Assembly: GCA_019633425.1 (NCBI GenBank)
Contig: WSUB01000044.1
Location: 1-64,000 of the forward strand
Direction of reading: 5' to 3'
DNA length: 64,000 nucleotides
DNA from: Tulasnella sp. 424
Taxonomy: Eukaryota > Basidiomycota > Agaricomycetes > Cantharellales > Tulasnellaceae
The notes beneath the pieces are model-generated. The model ran no database searches. It had not been told where the DNA came from and saw only the letters and a list, made by a program, of their open reading frames with translations. This document shows positions 35,872 to 47,492 of the stretch, piece by piece. Positions within the stretch are counted from its first letter, which is position 1. Each line of letters opens with the position of its first letter. Made by a program: the position numbers and the translations under genes.

Positions 35872-36967
35872 TGGTTGGTGGGAGAGCTTTGCTGACCTGT
35901 GGTGGGGCCTTTTTGAAGTTCTTAAGACACCACAGCTATTTCCGGGTCGATCGTCACCGAGGGGCTGAGTGGCTGTGCACAGTGCACCAACAATCGCGCC
36001 AGAGCTGAAATCCCGCATGCTCGGCAGCCGCAAGGCAAAATATCGTACGAGCCAAACCTTTCTAAAGAAGTGAAACACGCAGCTGTAACAACCATATGCG
36101 AGGCTTGGGAAGAACACATGAAAAAAATGTTACGACAAAGGGATATCTAAAGTAATCAACGACTGTTTCACGTTAGCCAAGCAACCACTTGGGGAATCAC
36201 CTCAGCACGTGTCGATTTTGGATTAAGCTCGGAGAGGCTTGGATAGTGCGGCATATTGGGCAAGGCACTGACAACCTGTTCTGACCACGTTCAGCGCATA
36301 GACTGCTATAGGAGATGGCAGGCTGCAAAATGCCGTCTCCGGCAACCTCTCCGCGTCTCCGGAGACCGATCGGCGCAGCTAACACGGGGAATGGTAACCC
36401 ACTGTGCGACGGATCGAATGATTCCTTGCAAGTGTATCGAGAAGCGATGACAGGGATTTAATTTCCAAGCATCTGTCCAGAAGCGCGGGGCCTGAGGGAG
36501 GTGTATGCTGTCAGTTCCAATGTGTGTGAGACATGTCTGTACAAGTGGAACCGGCGCCCGTGAAGGCATAATTTATGCCTTTGCAGTGAATTTCATCGTT
36601 GGAAGGCGGGGTGCAGTCCTCCGATCGGTGTTGGCACAGAACGGGGCGCGGTGTAGGTGGTAGACCACTTCGAATTTCGTTATTCGACATTGGGGGAGAG
36701 GGAACCGTCGATGTGCCAAGAAGCCTACAGAAGTCCGGCAGTCAAGGTTGTTATCCGAATTCGCGTCATAGGCAGGGTTCAGAGCTCGAGTAGAGTCTCG
36801 GCGACGAGGTCCGATCGCCTAGCGCACACAGTCTTTACTGGAATTTATATTATATCAAATGTGGCCTACCTCGTCACCTGAATATTTCTCGAACGGTTCT
36901 CAAAGGATTAAAAGTCATGATCGATACAAGAGATCCGAGATTCTATTACATGAATGCGGAAAACAGT
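35872..36967. other. Intergenic, nothing recognised
   Basis: About 1.1 kb between the hydrolase start and the end of the minus-strand BTB pseudogene. No gene or repeat recognised. Confidence 0.4.
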
Positions 36968-37833
36968 TTAAAAAGATGGAGGAGAGACTGCATAGGGAAA
37001 GCTCGAAAGGAGCGTAGCCATCTCCTGTGATATTGAATTCAATGGGATGGGGGAAAAGCAGTGACAAGACGGGCGGAAAAGAAGCTGTCCCTGAACCATT
37101 GAACAAGGGTCGACGCCAATTTGCATCCCGAGAAACGAGACCAGATCCTTGCACTGGGGATATGGAGCAGAGAATGCGGATTGTGCCTTCCGCCTCAGAG
37201 CAAGGAATTGCTCTTTCATATTGCTTTGGTGTGTTGAGCAGAGGAGATTGTATTGTGCCCGAAGCTGGAGAAGGAACGCTTCAATGGCATCGTGGCGTCG
37301 CTCTTTCAAGTCCATCAGCGCGACCAAGCCTTGAAGAGGCACCACATTGGCGAGATTCTCGAAGCTCTCCTTGTGGGTATACCGCGAAGCGATAACAACC
37401 TCATCCTGCATCTTGAGCCTCCAGGCTAGACCGTACATTTGAGCAGGGGCTGCGCTCAGCATGTCTGGGGATTGCCAGAGGTCTCTGGCAAAGAGCTTAA
37501 GTCGGGCGTCGGGAATTAGGTACTTGTCGTATGCTTGGACAATGGCCATCATAACTACGTGGTCGAGGGTTTAGGGATATCCGTTGGATACAGCATCGTT
37601 AGGAGGGCCTTGAGCACGTTGGAGTGTTCTGTAAGTGCAACGATGGGCAAAGACCCATCATTAGTCGGAACGCTCCCAACCGCGAACATATCGGCGAAGA
37701 CGGTGGACGCAGTGACGAGGAACTGCCGGATGACTTTGAAGTGAATCCCGTCGGAAGATTGAAGGATGCAGTCACCGGCTGAGTCGTAGTCGAATGGCGA
37801 AAGGGCGAATGTTAGTTCTGCTTGGCTGCTCAT
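36968..37833 (-). pseudogene. BTB/POZ gene with frameshift
   Basis: Minus strand. 37833 to about 37559 encodes a BTB N-terminus (SPFDYDSAGDCILQSSDG, LTMLYPTD). From about 37558 the homologous continuation (VQAYDKYLIPDARL, LAWRLKMQDE, ASRYTHKE) is in another frame. The two meet with no room for an intron and one base missing, so a one-base indel is the simplest reading. The C-terminal half keeps the CxxH motif (CSTH) but not the CxxC seen in the 50-63 kb cluster, and the PQTI-G/intron end is replaced. Either a decayed stray member of that family or an assembly error. Confidence 0.65.
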
Positions 37834-38290
37834 TCTCGTCCTGCTTCAGGTATTGCATCAGGATTTGGGAGAGCTGCTTCACGACTTCGTACCAGCCAAC
37901 TGGAAGCAACGCACCTTTTAAACGAGTTGTTTTAGAGAGATGGTGGTGGTCGGGGATCAAATAGTTAGCGGAACGATGAAAGGGGCTTATGTAAGTCAAT
38001 TTGATCAGCGCCGCAGCGCCGCCATCCGTTTGGTCAAATTCAAATGTTCACAGACCGGCAAGATTTGAACTGGAAGAAAAGATCAAATACTCATCTCGGA
38101 ATGATCGGGAGTCTGCGAGGAGGTTGCATGCATCGAGCCATTTGGCACTCTCTTAGTCTCCCGGTGTCAGACTGATAACAACTTGCGAGTGTGGTAGGTT
38201 CGTTGTTGCACTCTCCAAGAGCTCGAAGGACAGATGCACGCGGATTGCAAGCACAAAAACGCGAAATGATTAAATAAATAATAGACATGA
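37834..38290. other. Intergenic, nothing recognised
   Basis: About 450 bp between the BTB pseudogene start and the carrier gene's stop. No feature supported. Confidence 0.35.
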
Positions 38291-39695
38291 TTACAGAGCG
38301 GCCCATGATGACCGTTCGCCAATCGCAACCTCTGGAAATGAGGGAGAGCAGGTCAGTAACGTCCACGGCATAGGAAACGTGCTTCCTTGCTCACTGAAGA
38401 ATTCGTACGACAGCCAACACAAAGCATTGCTAGGCATATGGGTTAACACTCGGGGCGTAAGACCTCTTGAGAAGCCCCTCAAACCATCCTTTGCCCAGAT
38501 GATCTTGAAAGCATCAATCATTCCGCGGGCATTCCGGATCTGTGGATCGGCGCTCGTTCCACGAGTTTGGAGGAGAGTCTTGGCGACGTCTAGAGGAGTG
38601 GTACTTGCAGCGGCCAAACCACCGGCAATTCCACCGGCCAGGGCGTGGGTGACCGGTGAGTACGTGTTTTGAGGATTAAGGACTTTCTTGAAGTATTCGT
38701 AAGTGGTAAATTGAACAGCGGTGAAAGGGATGGTCATTAAAAGGGTAGTTGGGTATGAGACGTAGAAGGCGGAGAGCCCTTCGGCTCTGTAGACGGTCCG
38801 GGCGCAGTTGAAAACAGAGGTATACGTGGAGCCGCGCATTTGCATGCGCTGTTTGATGACTGAGCCATAAGGCGAGTTAGTCCAAGTCCATTGCGGGACA
38901 AAGTTTCACCCGCTCCTTACCATCAAAAGGATTCATCAAAGCGTCATTAGCCGTAGTAGCGGCAGCACCTGCAATCGCTATACCACAGGAAGAGTGGTCA
39001 GTGCACTGGAAAGGACGGCGACAAGGGGACAATACCTACATGTTGCGAAAAAATGATGACCTTGCTTATTTCCTCCAGCAAGATCCTTCACAAATTCGTA
39101 CATGCCGAAGTGCACAGCATGGGCGGGGCCAGCACCCATGATGACCGAGGCGACACCGCGCCAAAGGGTCCGCAAACCTTCGGTCGAGGATATCCTCGAG
39201 AAGGCGTTGACCACGCCTGTGTACGTCGACGCGCCTGAGGCGGCAGTGAACACTTGCATGCGAGTCTGGGAGAGATTTCCATATGAGAGGAGGGGAGGCG
39301 AGAGATAAGAAGTTAGATAAGAGCGATAAGAGGATGCGAGGTAGATAAGGGCGTGAGGTGAGGCTGGCGGGAATTGGATGCCGGCAGGTTACCGGAGCCT
39401 GCTGCGTCGGGCAGGAGATGGGGGATTCAACAAGCTCACCTTGATGCTGTCGACGGGGAACATCACAGCGTGCTCTGAGATTCCAGCCTAAGTGAATGAA
39501 GAACAATAGATGTCAGCGAACCTGAAGTTGGATGCCTTGACGGCGGCCGCGTGGAGTCCTCCTTGAATGGCAACCACAGGCTGGACGATGGCCAGGGGAG
39601 AGACTCACCAATGCACCCGCAAGCATGTTCACACCTAGGCTCTGCGTCTCAAGTCCCTCATACTCAACCTCCTCAGGTTGCGGATGGTTTTCCAT
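38291..39695 (-). CDS. MRS4: Mitochondrial iron carrier, mitoferrin (MRS3/MRS4 type)
   Basis: Inner-membrane carrier importing iron into mitochondria for heme and Fe-S synthesis. Minus-strand exons 39609-39695, 39440-39487, 39040-39265, 38921-38977, 38291-38859 (987 nt, 328 aa, in frame). All three carrier repeats show the Px(D/E)xx(K/R) signature: FPVDSIKTRMQ, NPFDVIKQRMQ and TPLDVAKTLLQ. IAGAAATTANDALMNPFD and SYPTTLLMTIPF fit the mitoferrin subgroup rather than a general carrier. The last ~25 residues (after SEQGS) look unlike the family; an intron may lie there (donor GTTTCC near 38,374), so the true C-terminus is uncertain. Confidence 0.85.
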
Positions 39696-40570
39696 TTAGG
39701 CGTCAGTCGAAAGCGGAATCGGAAGGGCGTGCAACGCTAGTTGGTTGATGGCAATGCCGAAATCACTAGCTGAAATAGGAGCGAGAGCGAGGGGCCAGCG
39801 AGAGGAGTCGGAGAGACGAGAGAGAGGGAGTGGAAGGTTGGTTGAGGGAGGCCGGTGAGGGGATGGTTTTTGAGGGAGTGCTTCGGCCGTGATTTGCCTG
39901 GAAGAGTGCGCGAACTAGCGGAGGCTCGAGGGCGTGCTTGCAAAGCTCACAGGACCAAAATGCGACTTTTGGTGAGAGCCGGGCAGCAAGAAAATATGCG
40001 GCCGTAGGTTATAGCCAGGGCGCATTGGGAGGGCGGATATGCATGGGAGACTTGCGTCAGTAGCGGGGCGACTTTTTGAGGATCGCAATGACACACCTCA
40101 AGATCGAGTGTAATACAAGGCTACACAAGAAACCTAAAGGCTGTATGAAGCCTGTCTATGACTGTCCTCGTCGACGCTGACGATTTTGCGGCTCTAGATG
40201 CCGAGGTCTATTGAGATTGCGGTTCCAGGCGAGAACCGAATTTTGGGAAGTAGATCAACATTCGACCCAGGGCCAAACAATGCCAAAGGCTCGGCGGCTC
40301 CCCACACACGTCAGACGGCGCTTGCGACCGGCCTGCGGAGGAAATTTCCCAAGTCTATTTCCAAGGTTCCATTCCAACAAGGCAGGGACTAGTAAAAATC
40401 TATTGTGTTCTGGGGCGAGGATAATTCGCAGTTGTAGGGGGTTTCAAGAACTCGGCCCTGCCGCATTGCCTTGCAGTTTTTTACCTTCAAGTGTGAGACG
40501 ATCGTGCTCGTAGATGTCGCTAACAGCTTTCTGTCAGTCTCGTGTAAAGCCTTTATAAGTGAAGTTAAAC
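39696..40570. other. Upstream region of the carrier gene
   Basis: About 870 bp between the mitoferrin start and the end of the phosphoribosyltransferase gene, both on the minus strand. Presumed promoter; no defined site or gene found. Confidence 0.35.
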
Positions 40571-41630
40571 CTACCGAGCTTCCCAAGGGTAATCGACTAA
40601 CCATGTCGGTCGCCAGTGGACGATGGAGGGGGAATCAGTGCAAATCTTCGACGTTCATCCAACACTAAACTTACACCAGTGATCCTCAACTACCAATATG
40701 GAGAGGTTATAGTTAGCAGACGGCCTCGTATAGCGGGACTGATGGGTTACGAACTTTCCTCGCCAGCATAATAAGGAATATCAGCAGGCAATTCGGCGGC
40801 CTTGGCCTTCTTTTTATTGTGGACTAAAAGGATACTGGATTAGTGAGGACTCGTCGCTGCAGTTGGATGGCCCTACCAACAAAGACAGCAAATTTGGTCC
40901 GCTTAGCCTCTCGCTCCGCTTCAGGCAATAATTTCAGCTGTTCCTCAACGTCGTGCTGCAGTTCCTTGATAGCATAAGCGAGTGTAGTCCTGGATTTAGG
41001 GAGTTATTAGGCTGAATGCGGACTATGGCGTCTCCTGGAATGCACCCACCTCGAGTCGTCGACTTCGTCCTATCCACCATGAGGATTGAAAGAGCGGACA
41101 CCGTGAGTCAAGCTTGAGGAGCGTTAGGTAATGAAAGTGCTTACAATAATAAGTACGCGCCTGCCAAGCAAAGCGCGCGACTCAGGGCCCAACCATTGCG
41201 TTCGGACGACCTCTCTGCCAATCTGCTCGCTCGTTGTTTCAGGAAGCTCTTCGTAAAGCGACAGTCCAATGGCCTGGATGCTAATATTCTTTCCAGTGGC
41301 TGGATGCTTGAGGAAAGATCTCAAGACGCGAGCTGGGAAGAAGCCTCCTCTGTGAATAGTCGGAGGGACCGAGTCATCTCAAGGTGAGTCCTCAAATCCA
41401 AGATTGGAAAGAGCCGATCTTTCACCGAAACTAAGAGACGCAAGCTTACCCTCCGATGGCAACAAAGAGGTCGGGCTTCCATGGAGCGATTCTCTCGCTG
41501 GCCTTTCCAATAATCTGAAGGGAAGCGCAGGAGAGTCAGAAAGAATGACTAGGAGTGGTTTGACGAGCTCCAGATGTATGCTCACCGCATGGATTTCGTT
41601 GTAAGTAGCGCGAAGGTGTCCGTCCGACAT
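40571..41630 (-). CDS. HPT1: Hypoxanthine/xanthine-guanine phosphoribosyltransferase (Hpt1/Xpt1 type)
   Basis: Purine-salvage enzyme transferring phosphoribose from PRPP to a purine base in the cytosol. Eight minus-strand exons: 41586-41630, 41450-41514, 41145-41349, 41050-41069, 40877-40989, 40755-40823, 40675-40689, 40571-40596 (558 nt, 185 aa, every phase consistent). Motifs: TYNEIHA start, PDLFVAIGGGGFFPARVLRS, VRTQWLGP, the PRPP-binding loop RVLIIDEVDDSRTT (Ile where Val is usual), FVVHNKKKAKAAELP and the C-terminal W-x-DYPWE. Exons 4, 7 and 8 are only 20, 15 and 26 nt. Intron 6 begins GTTCGT. The start is the methionine at 41630; the frame upstream has no ATG. Confidence 0.85.
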
Positions 41631-41891
41631 AACTACAACAGCAGAGGCCAATTCACTCTTGAAGAAGGTTGAGGGTGGTTGAAATTGCGCAAGTCAGGGG
41701 TCAAGTCTTTTAGGTGTTTGACAGGGTGGCGTGGGCAAATGGTGCCTTAGGATACGCGGCGGGGTCGTTTGAGTCTCGACCACTGCTACCACCACGACGC
41801 TAGGCAGATTCGCGTCCTCTCATCCCCTTGTGACCTTTTCCCCTAGTATACCACTTAACCGTCTCTTGCAGCTCTTTAGAAGAGCCTCAAG
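41631..41891. promoter_or_regulatory. Divergent promoter HPT1/RGD2-like
   Basis: 261 bp between the minus-strand start at 41630 and the plus-strand start at 41892; presumed shared promoter. No specific site recognised. Confidence 0.45.
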
Positions 41892-44800
41892 ATGGCACCA
41901 ATCTCACTCCCAGTGACGTTTAATAACTCGTTCTGGACTCAAGACTTCAGGACTGGACTTCAGGTTCTCTACGCCAAACTCGAGCAGGTTCGGGCTTAGG
42001 ATCTCTGGCTCATGAACAACGGGCTGAAGTCCAAGGGATGTTTACTAGGGCTGCGCTGAAAACGATGAAATCGTCAACCTCGTCAAGGTCAGTATTAGCT
42101 GCACTGCCTCACGATTACGTTTACCCCAAGCTCCTCAGTCTTAGTGCTGAATCTCCGCCCTTTTCCCCATAACTTTAGGCTAGGATACGCGTAGAGCGCG
42201 ACTACGCTCAAGCTCTCACGAATCCACCTCCCACAGGACGAGGTATGCGTGTCGCACGAGCCTTCGCCCTCGCCCTCTAACGTGGCATTTGATTCGCCTA
42301 GGAAACGGTTTCGACAAGGACGACGGTGCTTCCTTGCTCGTCGTATGTTGTTTCTATTTAACTCCACGACTGCACCAAGCGGTTCTGACCATGTGCGGTC
42401 ATCGATTTAGGCTTTCCGAGGACTTCAGAACGAGACTCTCGTTCAGGGCGAAGCCCATCTCACCGTAGCTAATACCCTTCAAAACCAAGTTGCTGAGCCT
42501 TTCGAGGCTTGGGCATATCAGCATGCAGACAGGATTCGCGCCACGAAGACAGATATTCTGGACGAGTGGATCGGACAGTACGAAGGACATATTGTGGAGG
42601 TCAGTAGACTGCTTTGGGATGCAGACCTGGTAGCCTATGATTAAATTCCGGATACAGGTCAACAAGTTCCGAGAGAACTACGTTAGTAAAACCCGGAAAG
42701 CGGACGAGCTTGAAGACGAGTGAGTTACCCTAACCCTTCCTAAGAAGCGGCAGTGCTGACCCAAATCCGCAGCGCTAATTTCATAGCCCGAGACAACACG
42801 AGTGATGCGGGCTCCGAGAAATCTCCTGAGGAGCCTGGCAAGCTTCACCCTCATGCGACCGTACGACGTACACCCAGTACCGCAGAGAAACTTCACGCTC
42901 GCCTTAAGGCCGTTGCCGACCGCGCTCGGTCTCCTCTTCGCCATCCTCCTATGCCCGAGCCTAAAAGTACTGTAGAGATGTTCGCCGAGCAGAACCGGCA
43001 ACTGTATGGAGAAAAGGGCGAGGCTGCTGAAGATGGCAAGTCTGATGGCACAGCCACCCCAACTGCCACAGTCGATAAAGGCAAAGGCAAAGAAATCGTC
43101 TCAGACTCTCCTCAAACTCTCTCCCCAGCTCAGCAGAATGCTGGCTTACCTGCACTTAGTGTTTCTATTCCCGACCCAAAGCCTTCAACCGACATCAAGT
43201 TTGGTGAGGCCTCCTTGCCAGCAACGGATGTATCCGCATTGCTCTTCAGAGCTCAGCAGGAAATCGGTGTTCGTACCGTCAAGTTCACGTTATTAGGAGA
43301 ATACGAACATTGCTTTACTGGAGAGGAGTTTGTTGTTTGGCTGAAGATGAACGTTAAGGAGTTGCAGGGCATTCTTGACTTTGCTGAAGAGGCAGCAGTC
43401 GCGTTGACTGAGGAGTATGGAGCCCTGCGGAGAATCGGAGAGCTTGGGAACAAGTTTGAAAACTCGCCAACTGCCTTCTATCAATTCCGACCGAAGGTAC
43501 GCATCGGTGTGTCTGGCAGCGCTTTATCCCCCAGCTGACGACTTCGATGCAGGCATTTAACCTCAAGTCGGTTCTCCAAAAAGCTAGTCAGGATAGCATT
43601 CCTACAGATACAGCGACGCCATCACCCATCAGCGCCGGAATTAAGCGCTCCAATACCATGGTCAACTACTTCGTCAAAGCCGTGCAGAGCGCGACAGCTC
43701 CTGGACCGCCGGAGGATCCTCCTCACGTAAAAGCGAGGAAGGTCGCCCAAGAGGCCGACGTCGAATATCGCAAGGCTGTTCGGCAGCTGGATGAACATCG
43801 GTGTCGCGTGGAGGAACGGATCGATGATACCCTTAGGGCGTTGCAGAGGTGGGAGTTGGATCGACTGAAGGCTGTTAAGACTGGTGAGTCTCTTGGAATG
43901 GTTTTGACGAACCAGTGCATCTAATACTAGCGGTGTTGTAGTTTTGCAACAATATCAGGAGACTCTCGCATCCCTTCACAATCCAATCTCAGCATCGGAC
44001 GAACGTGCATCGTTACTGACTATGGCTTTCGTGGTGCGTATAGCGTGATCTATAACCTTCTCCTTAACAAATCTGACTAGTCAACAGCCCGAGAACGATC
44101 TCAAAGCGGTCATTGAGGCTTACCGAACTGGTCCTTTCCGACCCGACCCAAAGATTTACGAGTCGATTACCCATGAAACAGATTCTTGGTTCGGTATTGA
44201 TCTTCGGAAATGGGCTGGTGAAGGTGCCTTTGGTCCCATGAGATCCATTGACAGCATCGATCAGCTCAACGCGACGGCAGCTCGAGACTTGCCACCCGTT
44301 CTGACGGGCGCATTAGAGGCTCTGAAGAGGGCCTACGGGAAGCTTCCCAGTGATGATGGTTAGTCTGCGACGCTGATAAGTGCTGAATAACTTAACTGAA
44401 CCGATTGTAGAGCGTCGCAAATGCTGGATCTACGAAGTCCCTCTTGTTACGGTGCATCAACTTCGTTCATCCGTCGACAGCGTTCCATCCGACATGCCCA
44501 TCGACGCTGCAGTCTTTGACAAGTATGATCCTCCTGTCATCGCAAGCCTGGTGAAGCTGTGGTTGCTTGAGTTGAACCCTCCCGTCACTTTATGGGATGG
44601 CTGGGAAGACGTGAAGAACCTATATCCCGCTGTCGGAGCCGACGTCGAAGACGGCGCCGAGGATCACGATCAACATGTTGAAGAGGGACTCAGGAACCTA
44701 CTGATCAAGTTGCCGGTCGTTGCTTTGAAAGTCTTGAGTGCGCTTGTGTCTCATTTGAAGGAGTGAGTTGACTTGGACACAGTCTTGTTTGTGCGAGATC

Positions 44801-45986
44801 TGACGACCGTTCGACTCAAAGATTGATTGATACTACGACCACCGAGGAAAGTAATGACCTTTACGTGACTAAATTGGCGTTGTCGATGGGACGAAGTACG
44901 TAGCCAGTTTTGGCTGTCCGAGTTCACAGTGACTGAATTGAGGAACGTAGGTATTCTGCGGCCCAAGCAGGAGAACACTATGTCGATCCAAATGAAGCAT
45001 GTTCCTAGTGAGTGTTCTTAGCCCACCTTAATACTTTCAGACGGATTAATCGTGCCACCCTCCAAATAGCCTTCTTTGGCGATCTCATCAAACACTACGA
45101 CGCTGTCCTTCCGCAAACCATCGAACGCAAGAAGAAAGAGGTGGCTCAGCGCGCCATGCCTGTTCGGAAGCGAACCAAGCCCATGGACGCCCGTCGCATG
45201 CGACGCAGCATTGATGCCTCCGCCGATACCAAGAAGCTTCTTGAAGAACAGCTTGCGCTGAAGAACCCGACTTTCAAACCTAATTCGCCCAATACTAGCG
45301 GACGACCGCAGTTCGTTTCTCCTCCCTCAAGCCCGCCCGCCGGAGGACAGGGTCTGCCTCCCATTACTACCACAAGCCCCACTGACGGCAGTGAGCTCCC
45401 AAAGGGCGAAACCCAAACTCCTTCTGTCGCTGTGGAGCCTCCGACTCCGATCAACCTCAACGACGAAAACCGTGCCGCGGCTTATGCCCCTCAGCAACCT
45501 CCTGCCCCTCGACATCCTCCTGTCCCTCAGCAACCCCCTGTCCCTCAGCAGCCTCCTGCCCCTCAGCAACCTCCTGCGCAGAGTGCTGAAACTGAGTCTC
45601 AAGACGAACCTTTCACTCCTCCAACTGGGGCCCAAGCTCCCTCGTCTCCCTCGGAAAGACCTCTATCCAATACTCCTTCCTCGTTGAATAGGACCGCTTC
45701 TGCCGAAGCTGCGAGGATGAGAGGTCCTCGGGTTGCACCTCGTGGTGGAGGTCCTCGTCCGCTGCATGCGGGTACGCCTGGTGGAGCGAGACCCCCTCCG
45801 GGCGCTGCATATGGTGCCGGAGTGGAGAGGGCTGGAAGTCCCAGAAGGACCTCTGTCGGTACTCCGGCTGCACCTTCTCCTCAGAGACCAAGGACGCCCC
45901 CCGATGCTAGCGACTATGCGCCGAGCAAGCGGGGTGGAAGGGCTCCTGCTGGGAGTTTCTCGAGGAGCAAGCCAGAGCTGAGCTAA
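41892..45986 (+). CDS. RGD2: F-BAR/DEP/RhoGAP-type protein, Rgd2-like
   Basis: Membrane-binding regulator of Rho/Cdc42-type GTPases, expected at sites of growth and cytokinesis. Fourteen exons: 41892-41987, 42049-42087, 42179-42242, 42302-42342, 42411-42599, 42658-42719, 42773-43496, 43553-43883, 43942-44033, 44088-44358, 44411-44762, 44822-44895, 44951-45007, 45070-45986 (3309 nt, 1102 aa, in frame). The F-BAR first half (NNSFWTQDFRTGLQVLYAKL, RIRVERDYAQAL) is separated from its second half (VEYRKAVRQLDEHR) by a DEP-like region (LLGEYEHCFTGEEFVVWL), the layout of yeast Rgd2. RhoGAP follows (LPPVLTGALEAL, LALSMGRSILRPK), but the arginine-finger position reads WIYEVPLV, with Glu for Arg. The tail has Pro/Gln repeats near 45,490-45,580 and is basic and Pro-rich. 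Intron 1 begins GTTCGG. Confidence 0.85.
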
Positions 45987-47492
45987 TCGTGAACGGAGAG
46001 TGTTTGATGAGTCTCGTGGGGATTCTTGTTCGATTTGACAGGTAGTGGATTGGAATTGTGATTTGGGATTACATCGATACCTTGTTGTGGTGGAGAATTG
46101 GAATCTATTCCCTTTATGCTGAATCTCATCCAAACTTAGGGCCATGGTTTGCGCCTTTGTACACACTAGTAGTATCTGAGAACTTTCCGAACCTCATTAA
46201 TCCTCTTCGAGCTAAGTCTAAGGGTCAGGATTCACTGTCGGCTCCGTTCCCATTGGAACCGCCCACCCAAAAGCTGTTCGCTTCAAGTTCAATGCGGATA
46301 GTCCCATGACAGAGACCGGGCAGGACGCCACTGTGATCGGGCTCGGCGCTTGATGATCTGAGAGAAGTAAAGATGTGCTGGGCATCCGGGATGAGCTCTG
46401 GGCAGGCCCACCAGAGCAAGCCTGCAGAATGCCAAGACTGAGCCCCGACCGGAAGAATATGCACTGACTACGATTTACGCAAGTCGGATGGTGCTTAATG
46501 GAGGTAAAAGGGAGGTAAAAGTGATTGCGAAGCAGCCTCAGCAGACAGTATCGAGGTGTTCAACGATACAACCCTGTAGGATTGCGCATGAAGTCGAAAG
46601 GGCTTGTCGGAAACGGATGTCGAGGTATAAACCTACGAGCACAATGATCGACGAAGACGTCTTAAACGTGCAAGAGGGGCAGGATACTGGCTTCTCTGCC
46701 TGCTTATTCGCTCACCTCAAGGTGAAACGGCATTGCTGGCCTTGGCATGTTGGAGGACGGCATGGTAACCGTCACGGCCGTTCACGTCCTCTTTGAATCC
46801 AATATCCCGAGGTGTCTTCAGCGGTTTATTCGGCGCCTTGTCGAGGCGTCAAGGAGATGGTTCAAGTGCCGAATGGAGGCCTTGATGTTTTGAGGTGGCA
46901 CAAGCACAAGTGGTTTCGTGCTCCAGGCAACCTAGGGATCTGAGTTAGCGGCACCGCTCAGCTGGAGCTGGCTGTCCGCTTGGATTTCTTGAATTAGGCT
47001 CAAATGAATTCCCGGATTTACTTCCCATTTCCCGCTGCTAGATTTCATCGCTGCCGTTCATCCACAACGACCAAAGAGGTTTTTTTTTCACGTCGTAATA
47101 CCGCAAGCGGTGTGGCGTTGTTCATGAAGCGAAGAGGAGGCGGTGACAGGAAAAGGCTTGGGACAATGCCGTTCCCACGTGGGCGGCTATGTAAGGAAAT
47201 GGGCGCACGCTTATCTCCGGTTCCTAGCTCCGCGTGTTTTGGAATGGACTGGACTGCGCAGGAGAAATTGCTGGGGGAGCCAAGATTGAGCTTGGCTTTC
47301 TAATACCATGCCTCACCCTCACAATCTCCCGCCCTCTTTCTTGATCCTCTCCATCATATAAGCATCAAGCGTCAACCCACACCGTACACATCACGAACGC
47401 CCCCTTCATTATCCGCGGATCATCTCCACCACACAGGGACACTGTATTTCATTTCAGAGCACAAAGACGACAACGGCTACTAGTCGTCTACC
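45987..47492. promoter_or_regulatory. Upstream region of the GH105-like gene
   Basis: About 1.5 kb with no gene I can support. Contains a palindromic CCCACGTGGG at about 47175-47184 and a CATATAAG (TATA-like) at about 47355-47362, some 130 bp before the ATG; CT/CA-rich leader. Confidence 0.45.
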
